From: Lutacidiplasma sp049802875
GTDB taxonomy: Archaea; Thermoplasmatota; Thermoplasmata; Lutacidiplasmatales; UBA184
DNA length: 64,000 nt
Reading direction: 5' to 3'
Assembly (NCBI GenBank): GCA_049802875.1
Contig: JBARNH010000005.1
Span: 1-64,000 of the forward strand
Below, piece by piece: positions 1-8,057 of the stretch (positions are counted from its first letter, which is position 1; every line of letters begins with the position of its first letter). Position numbers and translations under genes: made by a program. The notes beneath the pieces are model-generated. The model was not told where the DNA came from. It searched no databases and was given only the letters and a program-made list of their open reading frames with translations.

Positions 1-35
1 CCGAGGTAGGCACCGCTCTCCTCTTCCGCGCTCAT
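1..35 (-). CDS. 5' end of an unidentified minus-strand gene, cut by the window edge
   Basis: A minus-strand ATG at 33-35 opens a frame reading MSAEEESGAYL up to the window edge. A TATA-like stretch (minus GGTTTAAGTAG, about 62-72) lies at a suitable distance upstream. Only eleven codons are visible, so no product can be named. The call rests on the ATG, the promoter spacing and the acidic, protein-like N-terminus; an unrelated noncoding sequence is possible. Confidence 0.4.
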   Translation of the reverse strand, partial: MSAEEESGAYL

Positions 36-50
36 CTCTTGAGAGAGATG
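33..50. repeat. Inverted repeat CATCTCT-TGAG-AGAGATG
   Basis: Two perfect 7-nt arms separated by 4 nt overlap the start codon of the partial minus-strand gene. The site lies just downstream of its TATA-like box, where an archaeal repressor could bind. Operator function is inference only. Confidence 0.4.
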
Positions 51-131
51 GGGGAAACATGCTACTTAAACCTCAAGCACTATTTTGTACAAACTAATTC
101 TAAGTAGTCGAACCTCACTGCTGAGGGTAGG

Positions 132-2609
132 ATGGCGGGACAGAGCTTCCTTCCCATTGAGGTTCTCGACTACGTCGAAACCCACGCCCCGCCGGAGGAC
201 TCCCCGTATGGGATCAGTCAGAGGGAACTCGCAAAGGCGCTCGGCTACCACCCTTGCTCCATGTCTCGTCCATTGGAGGCGCTGGTTCGAGATGGTTACC
301 TAGTCAGTAAGCGAGGGCCGGTTCGAGACGGGGTGCGTAAACAGATAGTTTATCGGCTGACCGAAGGGGGAAGATCCAGACTTCTCCGGGAAACAAAGCA
401 CGTACCGCTTCTCGCAGGGGCACTCCCACCACCCCCCAACCCGTTTCTAGGGCGGAAGGACGAGCTCTCTCGCTTAGCCGAGTTCGCGCAAGAGGGTGGG
501 GCCATCATGCTGGTCGACGGCCCTCCGGGGATGGGAAAGACGGCCCTCGTGAGCAGGCACATTCGTCGCGTAAAGAGGGGGAGGATACCATTTTGGTTCA
601 CTGTCCGACCCGCGAGCTCCCCCCGCCAATTCGTATCTGCGCTCTCCCACGCCCTGTCGTTCCTCGGCGCCCCTCAGCTGGCGTATTACTCCCAACTGCC
701 GAGGGCCCCGGCCGCTCGCGAAGTAGCTGACCTAACCACTCGGGCCGTAGCAGATCGAGAGCTGGCGGTAGTTATCGACGACGTCCAGCTGGCCGGCCCA
801 GACCTTAGCAAGTTCCTCTCGGAGTTTGTGACCGATTTGGTCCGTGGCAGGAAGGATCAAGTGTACCTCGTCGGCCAAGAGACCCTCCCGCTCGACCCCG
901 CTGGTGCCCCGACCTCTCGAATGTCGGTCGGCGGACTCGACCGATCCGCAGCTCACGACCTAACAGACCGCAGGGGGGGGTTGGCTGAGCGGTTCGAATC
1001 TGTCTTCCAGTCGACATTGGGATCCCCCCTACTACTGCAGCTGGCGGTTGCTAACCCCGGTGTCGAGGCCGACGCGACGACCCTGCCTAGCCGGGTGGTG
1101 GAGCGGCTCTCGATCGAAGACATCCGGGCCGTTCTTCCCATCGCTCTATCGAACGAGCCGCTCCCATTGGGGTTTGTCGCCGATACGAAATCGATGTCCC
1201 CCGCGAGACTAATCGAAGTGATCCGAATGGGGGTCGTTCAGAAGACACTGCAGGGTCGGATTGAGATTCTTCAGGTGGTTCGAACCGCCTTACTGGCACG
1301 GGTCGGTCCCCAGGACGAACGTACGGCCCACTTGCAGCTTGCTGACTTTTACTCCGGCAGCCACCGACCTGAAGCTCTCCGGGAACGATTCCTTCATCTC
1401 GTAGAGGGCGAGTCCTGGAAACCTGCTTCACAATTGCTTCAGCAACAGGAACGAACCCTTCTGGGGCTCGGATTTTCTGAAGCCCTGCGCGGAGCCTTCC
1501 GACACCTCGCCAACTCACTTCCGAGGGGGCCACCCAAGGTCCGGGTCCTTCTTGGCGAAGCAACCCTACTTCGCCATCACTCCGACTATGGCGAGGCGAT
1601 AATCGCCCTTCGTAGAGCGATTACCGAATCAAACGATGAACCGAAAGTAACCTGCGAGGCACATCTTGCAATCGTTGATCTTTCGCTAAAGCTTCACCAC
1701 CTAGACGAAGCGACGAAGGAGTTCGAACAGGCTGATGCAATTGGACCAGTCACCCGAAGGTTGCAGGTGTACTTCCTGCTCTCTGAAGCGAGGTTGATAG
1801 AGGCCCGAGGTCAAATTCAACTCTCAAGGTCGAAGTTCCAGGAGGCCTTCGAGCTTGCCCGAAGGTACAAGATTTCGGACCTTTCCCTGGAGAGCATTGC
1901 TGCCTGGTCTCGCCTCGAGGAATTCGAAAGTGGACCGGAAGTCGTGGTTCAGGTAATCGCTGCCGCGCTTCCGGAGGCTCGACAATCGGGTAGATTGGAC
2001 ATCGCGTTCAACCTGCGGTTGATTCGCGCGCGGGCCTACTTTAGTATGGGCCAAGTTGACGCGGCCGAGAGCGAAATGAAGTTGGTTCGAGCCGAAGCCG
2101 AATCGCTGGGCTACTTGAATCAGCTCAACTATTCTCTCAACGGTCTGGTTGCCACTGCGATCCAAAGAGAGCGTTGGACTGAGGCTGTAGCATACGCCAA
2201 GCAGGCCTGTGCATTGGCTGAGCGCCTCGGCAACGATCTCGTCTTGGGGCACACACTCGCACTACTCTGTACCACCGAATTGCGACAGTCTCGCGCAGGC
2301 GGGGGCCCGAAGCTTCTCGAAGACTCCATAGGGCATGGGGAGCGAAGTGTAGAATTGCTTTCTCACCTGCCCCCCTCTGAAGCGATTGTATACGCCCGTG
2401 GCATTCTCTCAGAATCGTGGTTCTATGCTGGACAGAGGGAGAAGGCGATTCGAGAGTACGAAATGGCTCTGGAACTCTGCGACAAGCTGAATCTCGGACG
2501 TCTCAAGACAGCAATCGTATCCGAACTCGGAGGGAAGTTTGGTGCAGTGGTGCCACCCACTGGCGAGAACGTGAGTCTCGGATCCCAGCCTGGAACCGAG
2601 ACGACTTAG
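132..2609 (+). CDS. STAND-type ATPase regulator: winged HTH, P-loop NTPase, TPR-like C-terminus
   Basis: An 825-aa protein. Residues about 5-90 look like a winged helix-turn-helix (SQRELAKALGYHPCSMSRPLEALVRDGYL followed by a basic wing). A signal-transduction P-loop ATPase follows, with Walker A at 130-137 (GPPGMGKT) and an acidic Walker B around 211-217 (LAVVIDD). The C-terminal half, about 370-800, is helical with TPR-like repeats rich in ALxxA patterns. This order matches MalT/AfsR-like regulators, in which nucleotide exchange after ligand binding exposes a DNA- or partner-binding state. The target is unknown. A second P-loop/TPR protein lies at 4710-7067, which suggests a lineage fond of this design. 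A hairpin follows the stop codon. The architecture is clear; the function is not. Confidence 0.8.
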   Translation: MAGQSFLPIEVLDYVETHAPPEDSPYGISQRELAKALGYHPCSMSRPLEALVRDGYLVSKRGPVRDGVRKQIVYRLTEGGRSRLLRETKHVPLLAGALPPPPNPFLGRKDELSRLAEFAQEGGAIMLVDGPPGMGKTALVSRHIRRVKRGRIPFWFTVRPASSPRQFVSALSHALSFLGAPQLAYYSQLPRAPAAREVADLTTRAVADRELAVVIDDVQLAGPDLSKFLSEFVTDLVRGRKDQVYLVGQETLPLDPAGAPTSRMSVGGLDRSAAHDLTDRRGGLAERFESVFQSTLGSPLLLQLAVANPGVEADATTLPSRVVERLSIEDIRAVLPIALSNEPLPLGFVADTKSMSPARLIEVIRMGVVQKTLQGRIEILQVVRTALLARVGPQDERTAHLQLADFYSGSHRPEALRERFLHLVEGESWKPASQLLQQQERTLLGLGFSEALRGAFRHLANSLPRGPPKVRVLLGEATLLRHHSDYGEAIIALRRAITESNDEPKVTCEAHLAIVDLSLKLHHLDEATKEFEQADAIGPVTRRLQVYFLLSEARLIEARGQIQLSRSKFQEAFELARRYKISDLSLESIAAWSRLEEFESGPEVVVQVIAAALPEARQSGRLDIAFNLRLIRARAYFSMGQVDAAESEMKLVRAEAESLGYLNQLNYSLNGLVATAIQRERWTEAVAYAKQACALAERLGNDLVLGHTLALLCTTELRQSRAGGGPKLLEDSIGHGERSVELLSHLPPSEAIVYARGILSESWFYAGQREKAIREYEMALELCDKLNLGRLKTAIVSELGGKFGAVVPPTGENVSLGSQPGTETT

Positions 2610-2633
2610 GCGAGCAGGGCCGAGTGGCCCCCC

Positions 2634-2649
2634 GTAACCGGACGGTTAC
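2634..2649 (+). terminator. Hairpin downstream of the STAND ATPase gene
   Basis: GTAACC-GGAC-GGTTAC forms a perfect 6-bp stem with a 4-nt loop 25 nt after the stop codon. There is no strong T-run. It may mark transcript end or RNA stability. Confidence 0.3.
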
Positions 2650-2810
2650 AGTTGCTCGCGCGGTACAACCGGACCAACAGGCATGTAGGACGACATTCGA
2701 GGTACACCTCCGACCCGCACCCCGGATCGGGTGTATTTAATCGAGTCGATTTCACGTCAGAAAACTGGGTCAGATATACCGCCCGTATCCATGCGTGCTT
2801 ATACGGAGAA

Positions 2811-2827
2811 AAATAGGTTTTCTGTTA
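2811..2827 (-). terminator. A/T-rich inverted repeat at the 3' end of the molybdopterin oxidoreductase gene
   Basis: AGAAAA-ATAGG-TTTTCT overlaps the last codon of the minus-strand gene and puts T-rich sequence at the end of its transcript, as archaeal terminators do. The 2610-2824 gap otherwise holds only A/T patches (for example GTGTATTTAATC near 2731 and GCTTATACG near 2798). These resemble TATA boxes but precede no convincing plus-strand gene. Confidence 0.35.
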
Positions 2828-3481
2828 TCGCGCCGGGGGCTCGGGAACCGGATCGATCATCGAGGACAAAGGGTGGAAAAGGGAGGCCTTACGCATGCGG
2901 TGGATGACCTTCACATCGTCCACATCGTACCGGGTTTCGGCCCAAGGGTCAGCGATGTTGGAGTAACCGCGTACCTCCCAGAATCCCGGCTCGTCGGCCG
3001 AGACGAACTTCAATCCCCTCAACCACTTCGCTGACTTGTAAAAGTATCGGTTGGGGACCAACATGCGGACCGGGCCCCCGTGTTCTGCTGCCAGCGGACC
3101 TCCTTCGACCGAGTGAGCGACCAGCACGTCCGGCCGGTCGAGCGCTTCGATCGGAAGCGAGGTCGTGAACCCTTGCTCGCACTCCATGATGACGAAGCGA
3201 ACGCCCGGTTTGGGTGCGGCGAGGGCCGAGAGCCCCGAGAACGCCACGCCGCTCCAGTGCATTCCGACCTTAGACCATGAGGTGACGCAATGAATGTCGC
3301 AGGTGAGGTCGGTCTGGGGGAGGGCGAGTAGTTGGGAGAAGGAAAGCGTCTGGGGCGCTGCGACCTCTCCGTGGAGAGACAGGGTCCAATTGGTCGCGTT
3401 CAGCTCCGCCGGGACCGAACCGGCGTGGAGGACCGGCCAGCTCTTCGTTAGGATCTGCCCGGGAGGAAGTCCCTCCGCCAT
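2825..3481 (-). CDS. Sulfite-oxidase-like molybdopterin oxidoreductase
   Basis: A 218-aa protein of the short cytoplasmic branch of the sulfite oxidase/MsrP molybdopterin superfamily. The ATG at 3481 is chosen because the protein then begins MAEGLPPGQILTKSWPVLH, the usual start of this family. Upstream codons in the same frame run antisense to deoxyhypusine synthase. The probable Mo-coordinating cysteine is in DIHCVTSWSK, and the conserved RMLVPNRYFYKSAKWLRGL stretch follows. No signal peptide or haem domain is visible, so it probably acts in the cytoplasm; the substrate is unknown. It follows the deoxyhypusine synthase gene by 58 nt on the same strand and may be cotranscribed with it. Confidence 0.85.
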   Translation of the reverse strand: MAEGLPPGQILTKSWPVLHAGSVPAELNATNWTLSLHGEVAAPQTLSFSQLLALPQTDLTCDIHCVTSWSKVGMHWSGVAFSGLSALAAPKPGVRFVIMECEQGFTTSLPIEALDRPDVLVAHSVEGGPLAAEHGGPVRMLVPNRYFYKSAKWLRGLKFVSADEPGFWEVRGYSNIADPWAETRYDVDDVKVIHRMRKASLFHPLSSMIDPVPEPPAR

Positions 3482-3539
3482 CGCCTGCCTGGAGGCGAAC
3501 CGCGCGATAACAGCTGGGGTTGTTCGTGATGGGGCGGGT

Positions 3540-4607
3540 CTATCCGCGGACCCGTCGGATCTTGACCTCGTCGCCGGACCAGTCGTAGCGAAGTCGAGTG
3601 CGGGGTTGCCATCGTCTTCGGCGGTCCCAGAGAGCCCCGGCGAGCAGCGGGAGCCCGATCGAGGCATCGAGGTGGGCCATCGCGCGCGTGGCGGTCGCCG
3701 AGATCTTTCCCCACGACTGGGCTTCGTCGAGCGTGCTGCCCGAGAGCCCGCCCCAGTGGGGTACATCGGTCGTGATCTGGAGAGCGTAGTGGTGCCCCTC
3801 TCCTTCCCGGCCGAACGCGTAGTTGGCCATCACGATCCCGTCGTTGATCCAGTTCTTGGGTGTCCCGCCACCGATGTAGATGACCGCGGTTCTCGGAGAG
3901 TGGGAGAGGATCTGTACGAGCTCGTAGTTGTCCCGCACCGCGTCCAGGATGAATCGATCCTTACGATTTCGGTTCGCTTGGTAGTACAGGGTGAGCCCGA
4001 TGCCGATCGAACTGTCGATCAGGGCGGGAGAGAAGACCGGGATACCTCGGCGCGAGGCGATGGAGAGGATCGAGTTCGGATCCGGGAACCGGGACCCCAG
4101 GAACTCCAGGAACTCGCGCGACGACGCAGGCCGACGAGGGAACTTCTCAGTGATCCTTCCGATGACCCGGTCGGTCTCTTCGAACTTGAGCTCGTCGACG
4201 TACGTGTCGTAGATTCGGTCGAGGTAGAGGCGACGGAGCTCGACATCGTCCGCCGTCGGAGTCCCGATCCAGTGCCGACCCCCGATCGACTGGTAGAGGT
4301 CCTGGTAGAGCACTGCGCCGGTCGATACCACGGCGTCCACGACCCCCCAGTCGACGAGGTCGCGCAACACCTTGCGAAGGCCGGCCGCGATCAACGGCCC
4401 GGAGAGGCCGAGGAGAATCGTGGGCCGCTTCCGGTCGCGGAGGGCGTTCTCCCAAACCTCGAGGCACCGGCCGAGATTCCGGGCCTGGATGGACGTAGAC
4501 TGGAACTGCTGGAGCAGGTCCCCGAGGTTCCCGCCCCGGGTCACATCCACGGCGACGACCGACTTCTTGAGGAACGCACGTCGCCGCGACGAGACCGACC
4601 GGACCAC
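3540..4607 (-). CDS. dys: Deoxyhypusine synthase
   Basis: A 355-aa enzyme that uses NAD and spermidine to convert one lysine of aIF5A to deoxyhypusine. The family's NAD-binding Rossmann core is evident (TILLGLSGPLIAAGLRKVLRDLV; VVSTGAVLYQDLYQSIGG). The catalytic lysine lies in YIGGGTPKNWIND near residue 250, followed by the typical HYALQITTDVPHWGGLSGSTLDEAQSWGK. A TATA-like element (minus GCGGTTAAGAAG, about 4629-4640) sits about 26 nt upstream of the ATG, suggesting a leaderless mRNA. With Dph6 at 56 kb, the window encodes enzymes for modifying both aIF5A and aEF2. Confidence 0.95.
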   Translation of the reverse strand: MVRSVSSRRRAFLKKSVVAVDVTRGGNLGDLLQQFQSTSIQARNLGRCLEVWENALRDRKRPTILLGLSGPLIAAGLRKVLRDLVDWGVVDAVVSTGAVLYQDLYQSIGGRHWIGTPTADDVELRRLYLDRIYDTYVDELKFEETDRVIGRITEKFPRRPASSREFLEFLGSRFPDPNSILSIASRRGIPVFSPALIDSSIGIGLTLYYQANRNRKDRFILDAVRDNYELVQILSHSPRTAVIYIGGGTPKNWINDGIVMANYAFGREGEGHHYALQITTDVPHWGGLSGSTLDEAQSWGKISATATRAMAHLDASIGLPLLAGALWDRRRRWQPRTRLRYDWSGDEVKIRRVRG

Positions 4608-4668
4608 GACGGCACGACAGCCGCCGACTTCTTAACCGCTCGCGGACGCGGGCCTCCCCTTGAGGGAC

Positions 4669-4676
4669 TATTAAAT
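4669..4676 (+). promoter_or_regulatory. TATA-like box of the second STAND ATPase gene
   Basis: TATTAAAT is centred about 26 nt upstream of the GTG at 4695 and about 38 nt upstream of the GTG at 4710. It decides that translation starts here and not within the upstream antisense open frame. Confidence 0.6.
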
Positions 4677-4709
4677 CCCGGCGCGTCAGACTTAGTGCGA
4701 GGACTCCGG

Positions 4710-7067
4710 GTGTCTTCGTTACCTTCTCCGCTGCTCCGAGCACGGCAAGCGCTCACGCAGAATTCCGGCCGGACGATCGTGGTCAGCGGACCGCCACTCA
4801 GCGGCAAGTCCGCCCTGCTCCAGGAAGCTCGGGCGATGGCGAAGGAGATGAACGCGCGCATCGTCGAACTTCGGGGAAGCTACCGCGCGCGCTCGGTACC
4901 CTACGGCGCGCTCGACGGGCTCAACTCGGGGAGCCTCCTGAGCGGGGGCCCAGTCTCCGAGGAGGGGGGGACGGAGGGTGCCGCGGGAGCCGAGGTCAGT
5001 GCGGACGTGCCGATGGCTCCGATCGCCTATCTGCCGGACCGGCTCCCGCGCAGCCGGCGGAGCCGCGGCGAGCGAGCGCGTACGAGCTTCCTGGGCCAGC
5101 CCGTGCGGGGGCGTTCCGCCAACGAGGGAGACCCCGAAGCGTACTGGCAACAGCTGCTGACCGACTTCCGGGCAACGCCGGCGCGGCCGGTCGTGATCGT
5201 GATCGAGGACGGGGCGCTGTTCGACTCGGAGAGCCGGGAATTTATCGTCGCCCTATCGAAAAAGGCCCGCCTTCGCCCGCTCCTGATCGTTTGCGTACTC
5301 GATACCTCGGTACCGGGGTTCGTCGCGTGGGAGGATTCGTTCCTCGGCCGGAGCGACGTCGACTGGGTGCGGATCCCCGACGCAGTCGCGGACGCCCGAG
5401 AAGCGCACCGCCTGAAGGCGATCTTCGATGACCTCCCCTCCGTGACCCAGCGGGTGGTCGGTTTCGTCGCCCTCCTCCACGGCAACGTCGGGGAGGTCGT
5501 GCTCTCCCGCGTCGCGCGTCTGAACCACTCCCAGCTCGCGGAGACGCTGCAGCCCGCCACCGGGGTGGGGCTCGTGAAGGTCCAGGACGGCAAGGTCCTG
5601 ATCCCGCACGTCGCGTGGATCAGCGTGACGGCGGACCTGATCCCGGAAAAGCAGCTGCGCGAGATGCACCTCGAGATCGCGAACGCCCTCCAGGCCCTGT
5701 CGCCCGAACCCACCCTCGCGCGACGCATCGAGCTCGCCCGGCACTACCTCAAGTGGTTCCCGGGACCGATGGCCCTGAAGCACCTTCTCGAAGCCGGCGA
5801 GCTCAGTCTGCATTTGCTCTTGTTCGACTCCGCGGAGGAACTGTTCGCCGAGGCGATCACCTGCCTACCAGCGTTGACGCCGCCGGACCGTTCGACGACG
5901 GAACCCGAACTGCGAATGCTGCATGCGCAATCCCTATTCTGCGCGGGCCGGCTCGCCGAGGGGGAGACCGCGCTACGGGAAGGTCTCGCGGCCGCCCTTC
6001 GGGCTTCGATCGCGGTGGAAGTCGTGGCCGAGTGGATCGAGCCACTCCTCCTGACCATGCGAGTCGTCGGCCCCCGCGTCAGCCTTGCGATGACGCTCGA
6101 GGAGCTGTCCGATCGATGCCACGATGCCCAGTGGACCGAGATCGAGATCCTCCTCCAGTCGCTGATCGCGGAGTTCGACTGGGAACGAAATCAGACCGAC
6201 AAGGCCCGAGAAGAGTCGCGCCGGGCGGCCACGCTCGCTCAGAGCCTTCAGCCGGGACACCTGCAGGCGATCGCGCTCCTGGCGGTCGGCCTCGCGCGGA
6301 TTGAAGGGACCCCCGAAGAACAGGAGGTCGCGGCGCGGTTTCTGCAGTCGGCCCGATTGCTCTTCAGTAGGTCTCGTCGATGGGAGCTCGACCACCTGGC
6401 GGGCGACCTGGAGGCGCGGCTCCTCGAGGTCCGGGGCGAGACCGCCCAGGGACTCCAGCTGCGACAGCAGGCCATACCCGCGCTCCAACGACAGAAGCTC
6501 CTCTCGGTCGAGTTGTACCACCAACTGGGGATCGCCGCCGGCCTCCTCGACCGGCGTGCGGCGAGCGGGGTCGACGATGCGCTCGATCGCGCCCACGCGG
6601 TTGTCGACGCCCTCCACCTGATCCCCCCCTCTCCCTGCCTTCTCCGGCTGTGGGTGCTGGAAGGCCGCCGGCGTGCGCTCAACGAGGAGACGACCCAAGC
6701 CCGGGACCGGTGGGAAGTGGTCGCAGAAGAGACGCCGGCCAACGGGATCCCTCGTCTCCGAGCCGAGGCCCTGCTTCGGCTCGCGCTATTGGAGTATAGC
6801 TCGGGTCGCCCGGATCTGGCCGCCGCCCACGTGAACCGTCTGGGAGCGCCGGACGTCCGCTCCGCACTGCCGAGCGAATGGGTCGCCGAGCTATCGGACC
6901 TCGAACGGCTTGCCGCCCAGAGCGAACACGGAGGAGCCCCGCTGCCGGTCGGAGCCTCAAGCCAACGTCGAGAGGGTCAGGAAAGAGAACGCTCCCGGCG
7001 CGAGCCCGTACGCGATCGTCAGAGCGCCGACGGCGATCAGAATCCCCACCACGATCCGGTGCAGTAA
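4710..7067 (+). CDS. P-loop (STAND/AAA-like) ATPase with TPR-like C-terminal half
   Basis: About 785 aa from GTG 4710; GTG 4695 is equally possible. The open frame continues upstream to 3294, but that part is antisense to deoxyhypusine synthase, and the TATA box at 4669 argues against it. Walker A is GPPLSGKS at about residues 27-34. A Walker B-like strand PVVIVIEDGALFD follows at about 160. The rest is long alpha-helical repeats resembling TPRs. Unlike the gene at 132 it has no N-terminal HTH. The last 36 or so codons are basic, low in complexity and antisense to the GDT1 gene, with a 111-nt 3' overlap. The true C-terminus may therefore have been extended by loss of an earlier stop. Probably an ATP-dependent sensor; ligand unknown. 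Confidence 0.7.
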   Translation: MSSLPSPLLRARQALTQNSGRTIVVSGPPLSGKSALLQEARAMAKEMNARIVELRGSYRARSVPYGALDGLNSGSLLSGGPVSEEGGTEGAAGAEVSADVPMAPIAYLPDRLPRSRRSRGERARTSFLGQPVRGRSANEGDPEAYWQQLLTDFRATPARPVVIVIEDGALFDSESREFIVALSKKARLRPLLIVCVLDTSVPGFVAWEDSFLGRSDVDWVRIPDAVADAREAHRLKAIFDDLPSVTQRVVGFVALLHGNVGEVVLSRVARLNHSQLAETLQPATGVGLVKVQDGKVLIPHVAWISVTADLIPEKQLREMHLEIANALQALSPEPTLARRIELARHYLKWFPGPMALKHLLEAGELSLHLLLFDSAEELFAEAITCLPALTPPDRSTTEPELRMLHAQSLFCAGRLAEGETALREGLAAALRASIAVEVVAEWIEPLLLTMRVVGPRVSLAMTLEELSDRCHDAQWTEIEILLQSLIAEFDWERNQTDKAREESRRAATLAQSLQPGHLQAIALLAVGLARIEGTPEEQEVAARFLQSARLLFSRSRRWELDHLAGDLEARLLEVRGETAQGLQLRQQAIPALQRQKLLSVELYHQLGIAAGLLDRRAASGVDDALDRAHAVVDALHLIPPSPCLLRLWVLEGRRRALNEETTQARDRWEVVAEETPANGIPRLRAEALLRLALLEYSSGRPDLAAAHVNRLGAPDVRSALPSEWVAELSDLERLAAQSEHGGAPLPVGASSQRREGQERERSRREPVRDRQSADGDQNPHHDPVQ

Positions 7068-7577
7068 GAGCGGCTCTACCCGGGTCCCGAGGCGGTTGCC
7101 GAGCCAGGCGGCCCACGCCGCGACGGCGATGAGGGCGAGCGCCCCGGCGACAAAGACGATCAGCCAGCCCCAATCGGTAACGAACAGCACTTCGATGATC
7201 ATGGTCGTGTCCCCCAACTCGAGCAAGAAGACGGTCACGAACGCCGCAAGGAACGCCGCGCGGGTCGACACCGGATTGCCGGTCTCTACGTCCGGTCCCC
7301 GGTACGCCAGATAGAGGGCGTACGCGATCAGAAACGACCCCGCGGCGACGCGAACCAGGCCGATCCGGCCCGGTCCCAACAACGCGACGAGGGCGGCGCC
7401 CACGGTGACTGCGATGGCGCTGCTCCCGACGAATGCGAGCGCCGCCCCCGCCCACGTCGGGGTCGGATGGTGGCGCGAGGCGAGGGCCATCGTCGCGAAG
7501 CTCGTACGGTCGAACAGCTCGAAGCCGGCGACCACCGCAAAGACGATGAGGAACCCGCTCAGGCTGCCAAAGTCCAC
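6957..7577 (-). CDS. GDT1/TMEM165 (UPF0016) family cation transporter
   Basis: A 206-aa protein with about six membrane segments in two related halves. Each half carries the family's acidic metal-binding signature: FELFDRTSF in the first helix and LELGDTTMI in the fourth, both variants of E-x-G-D-[KR]-[ST]. Known members exchange Mn2+ or Ca2+ for protons. The first copy has F in place of the usual G, so ion preference may differ. The gene follows pyrI by 15 nt and is probably in the pyrB operon. Its 3' end overlaps the convergent ATPase gene by 111 nt. Confidence 0.85.
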   Translation of the reverse strand: MDFGSLSGFLIVFAVVAGFELFDRTSFATMALASRHHPTPTWAGAALAFVGSSAIAVTVGAALVALLGPGRIGLVRVAAGSFLIAYALYLAYRGPDVETGNPVSTRAAFLAAFVTVFLLELGDTTMIIEVLFVTDWGWLIVFVAGALALIAVAAWAAWLGNRLGTRVEPLLLHRIVVGILIAVGALTIAYGLAPGAFSFLTLSTLA

Positions 7578-7592
7578 GGAGGCCGCCCCCCG

Positions 7593-8051
7593 TTATGCGA
7601 GATGATGGAGGAAGTCGTCGACGCGCCGCTCGCAGAACACGCACGTGAGGACGACCGGCCGGCGCTCGGCGACCTCGAACTCGCTCTCGACGGGTTCTAC
7701 CTGGTTCGAGATGCAGTTGAGGTTGGGACAACGGAGGACCCCAACGATCCGTTCGGGGAGGTCGACGACCCGCTTGTCCCGGACCTTGAACTCGCGGATG
7801 ATGGAGATCGTCGCCGTCGGGGCGATCAGGGCGATCGCGTTCACCTTCCGAGGGGACAGCTCCATGTTCTCGACCTTGACGATGTCCTTCCAACCCAACT
7901 TGCCCGAACGTACGTGCAGTGCGACGCTCACGGTCGAGTCCTTGTCGAGGGACTGCACCCCCATGATGCGGAGCACCTCCAGGGCGAGGCCGTTCCCGAT
8001 GTGGTCGATGACGGTGCCGTTCTTGATCGGGGTGATCTTGAGCTCGCGCAT
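7593..8051 (-). CDS. pyrI: Aspartate carbamoyltransferase regulatory chain
   Basis: A 152-aa regulatory subunit that binds nucleotides in its N-terminal domain (LKITPIKNGTVIDHI) and clamps the catalytic trimers through a C-terminal zinc domain. The four zinc cysteines are in CPNLNC (about residues 108-113) and CVFC (about 137-140). Its length matches the family. It lies 6 nt downstream of pyrB on the same strand, so the two subunits are made from one message. The enzyme commits carbamoyl phosphate to pyrimidine synthesis. Confidence 0.97.
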   Translation of the reverse strand: MRELKITPIKNGTVIDHIGNGLALEVLRIMGVQSLDKDSTVSVALHVRSGKLGWKDIVKVENMELSPRKVNAIALIAPTATISIIREFKVRDKRVVDLPERIVGVLRCPNLNCISNQVEPVESEFEVAERRPVVLTCVFCERRVDDFLHHLA

Positions 8052-8057
8052 CGGTCT

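Noticed and set aside
3294..4694. Long plus-strand open frame upstream of the second STAND ATPase (would give a 1257-aa protein)
   Set aside because: It is antisense to deoxyhypusine synthase and the oxidoreductase, has Arg/Pro-rich shadow composition, and a TATA box at 4669 places the true start after it.
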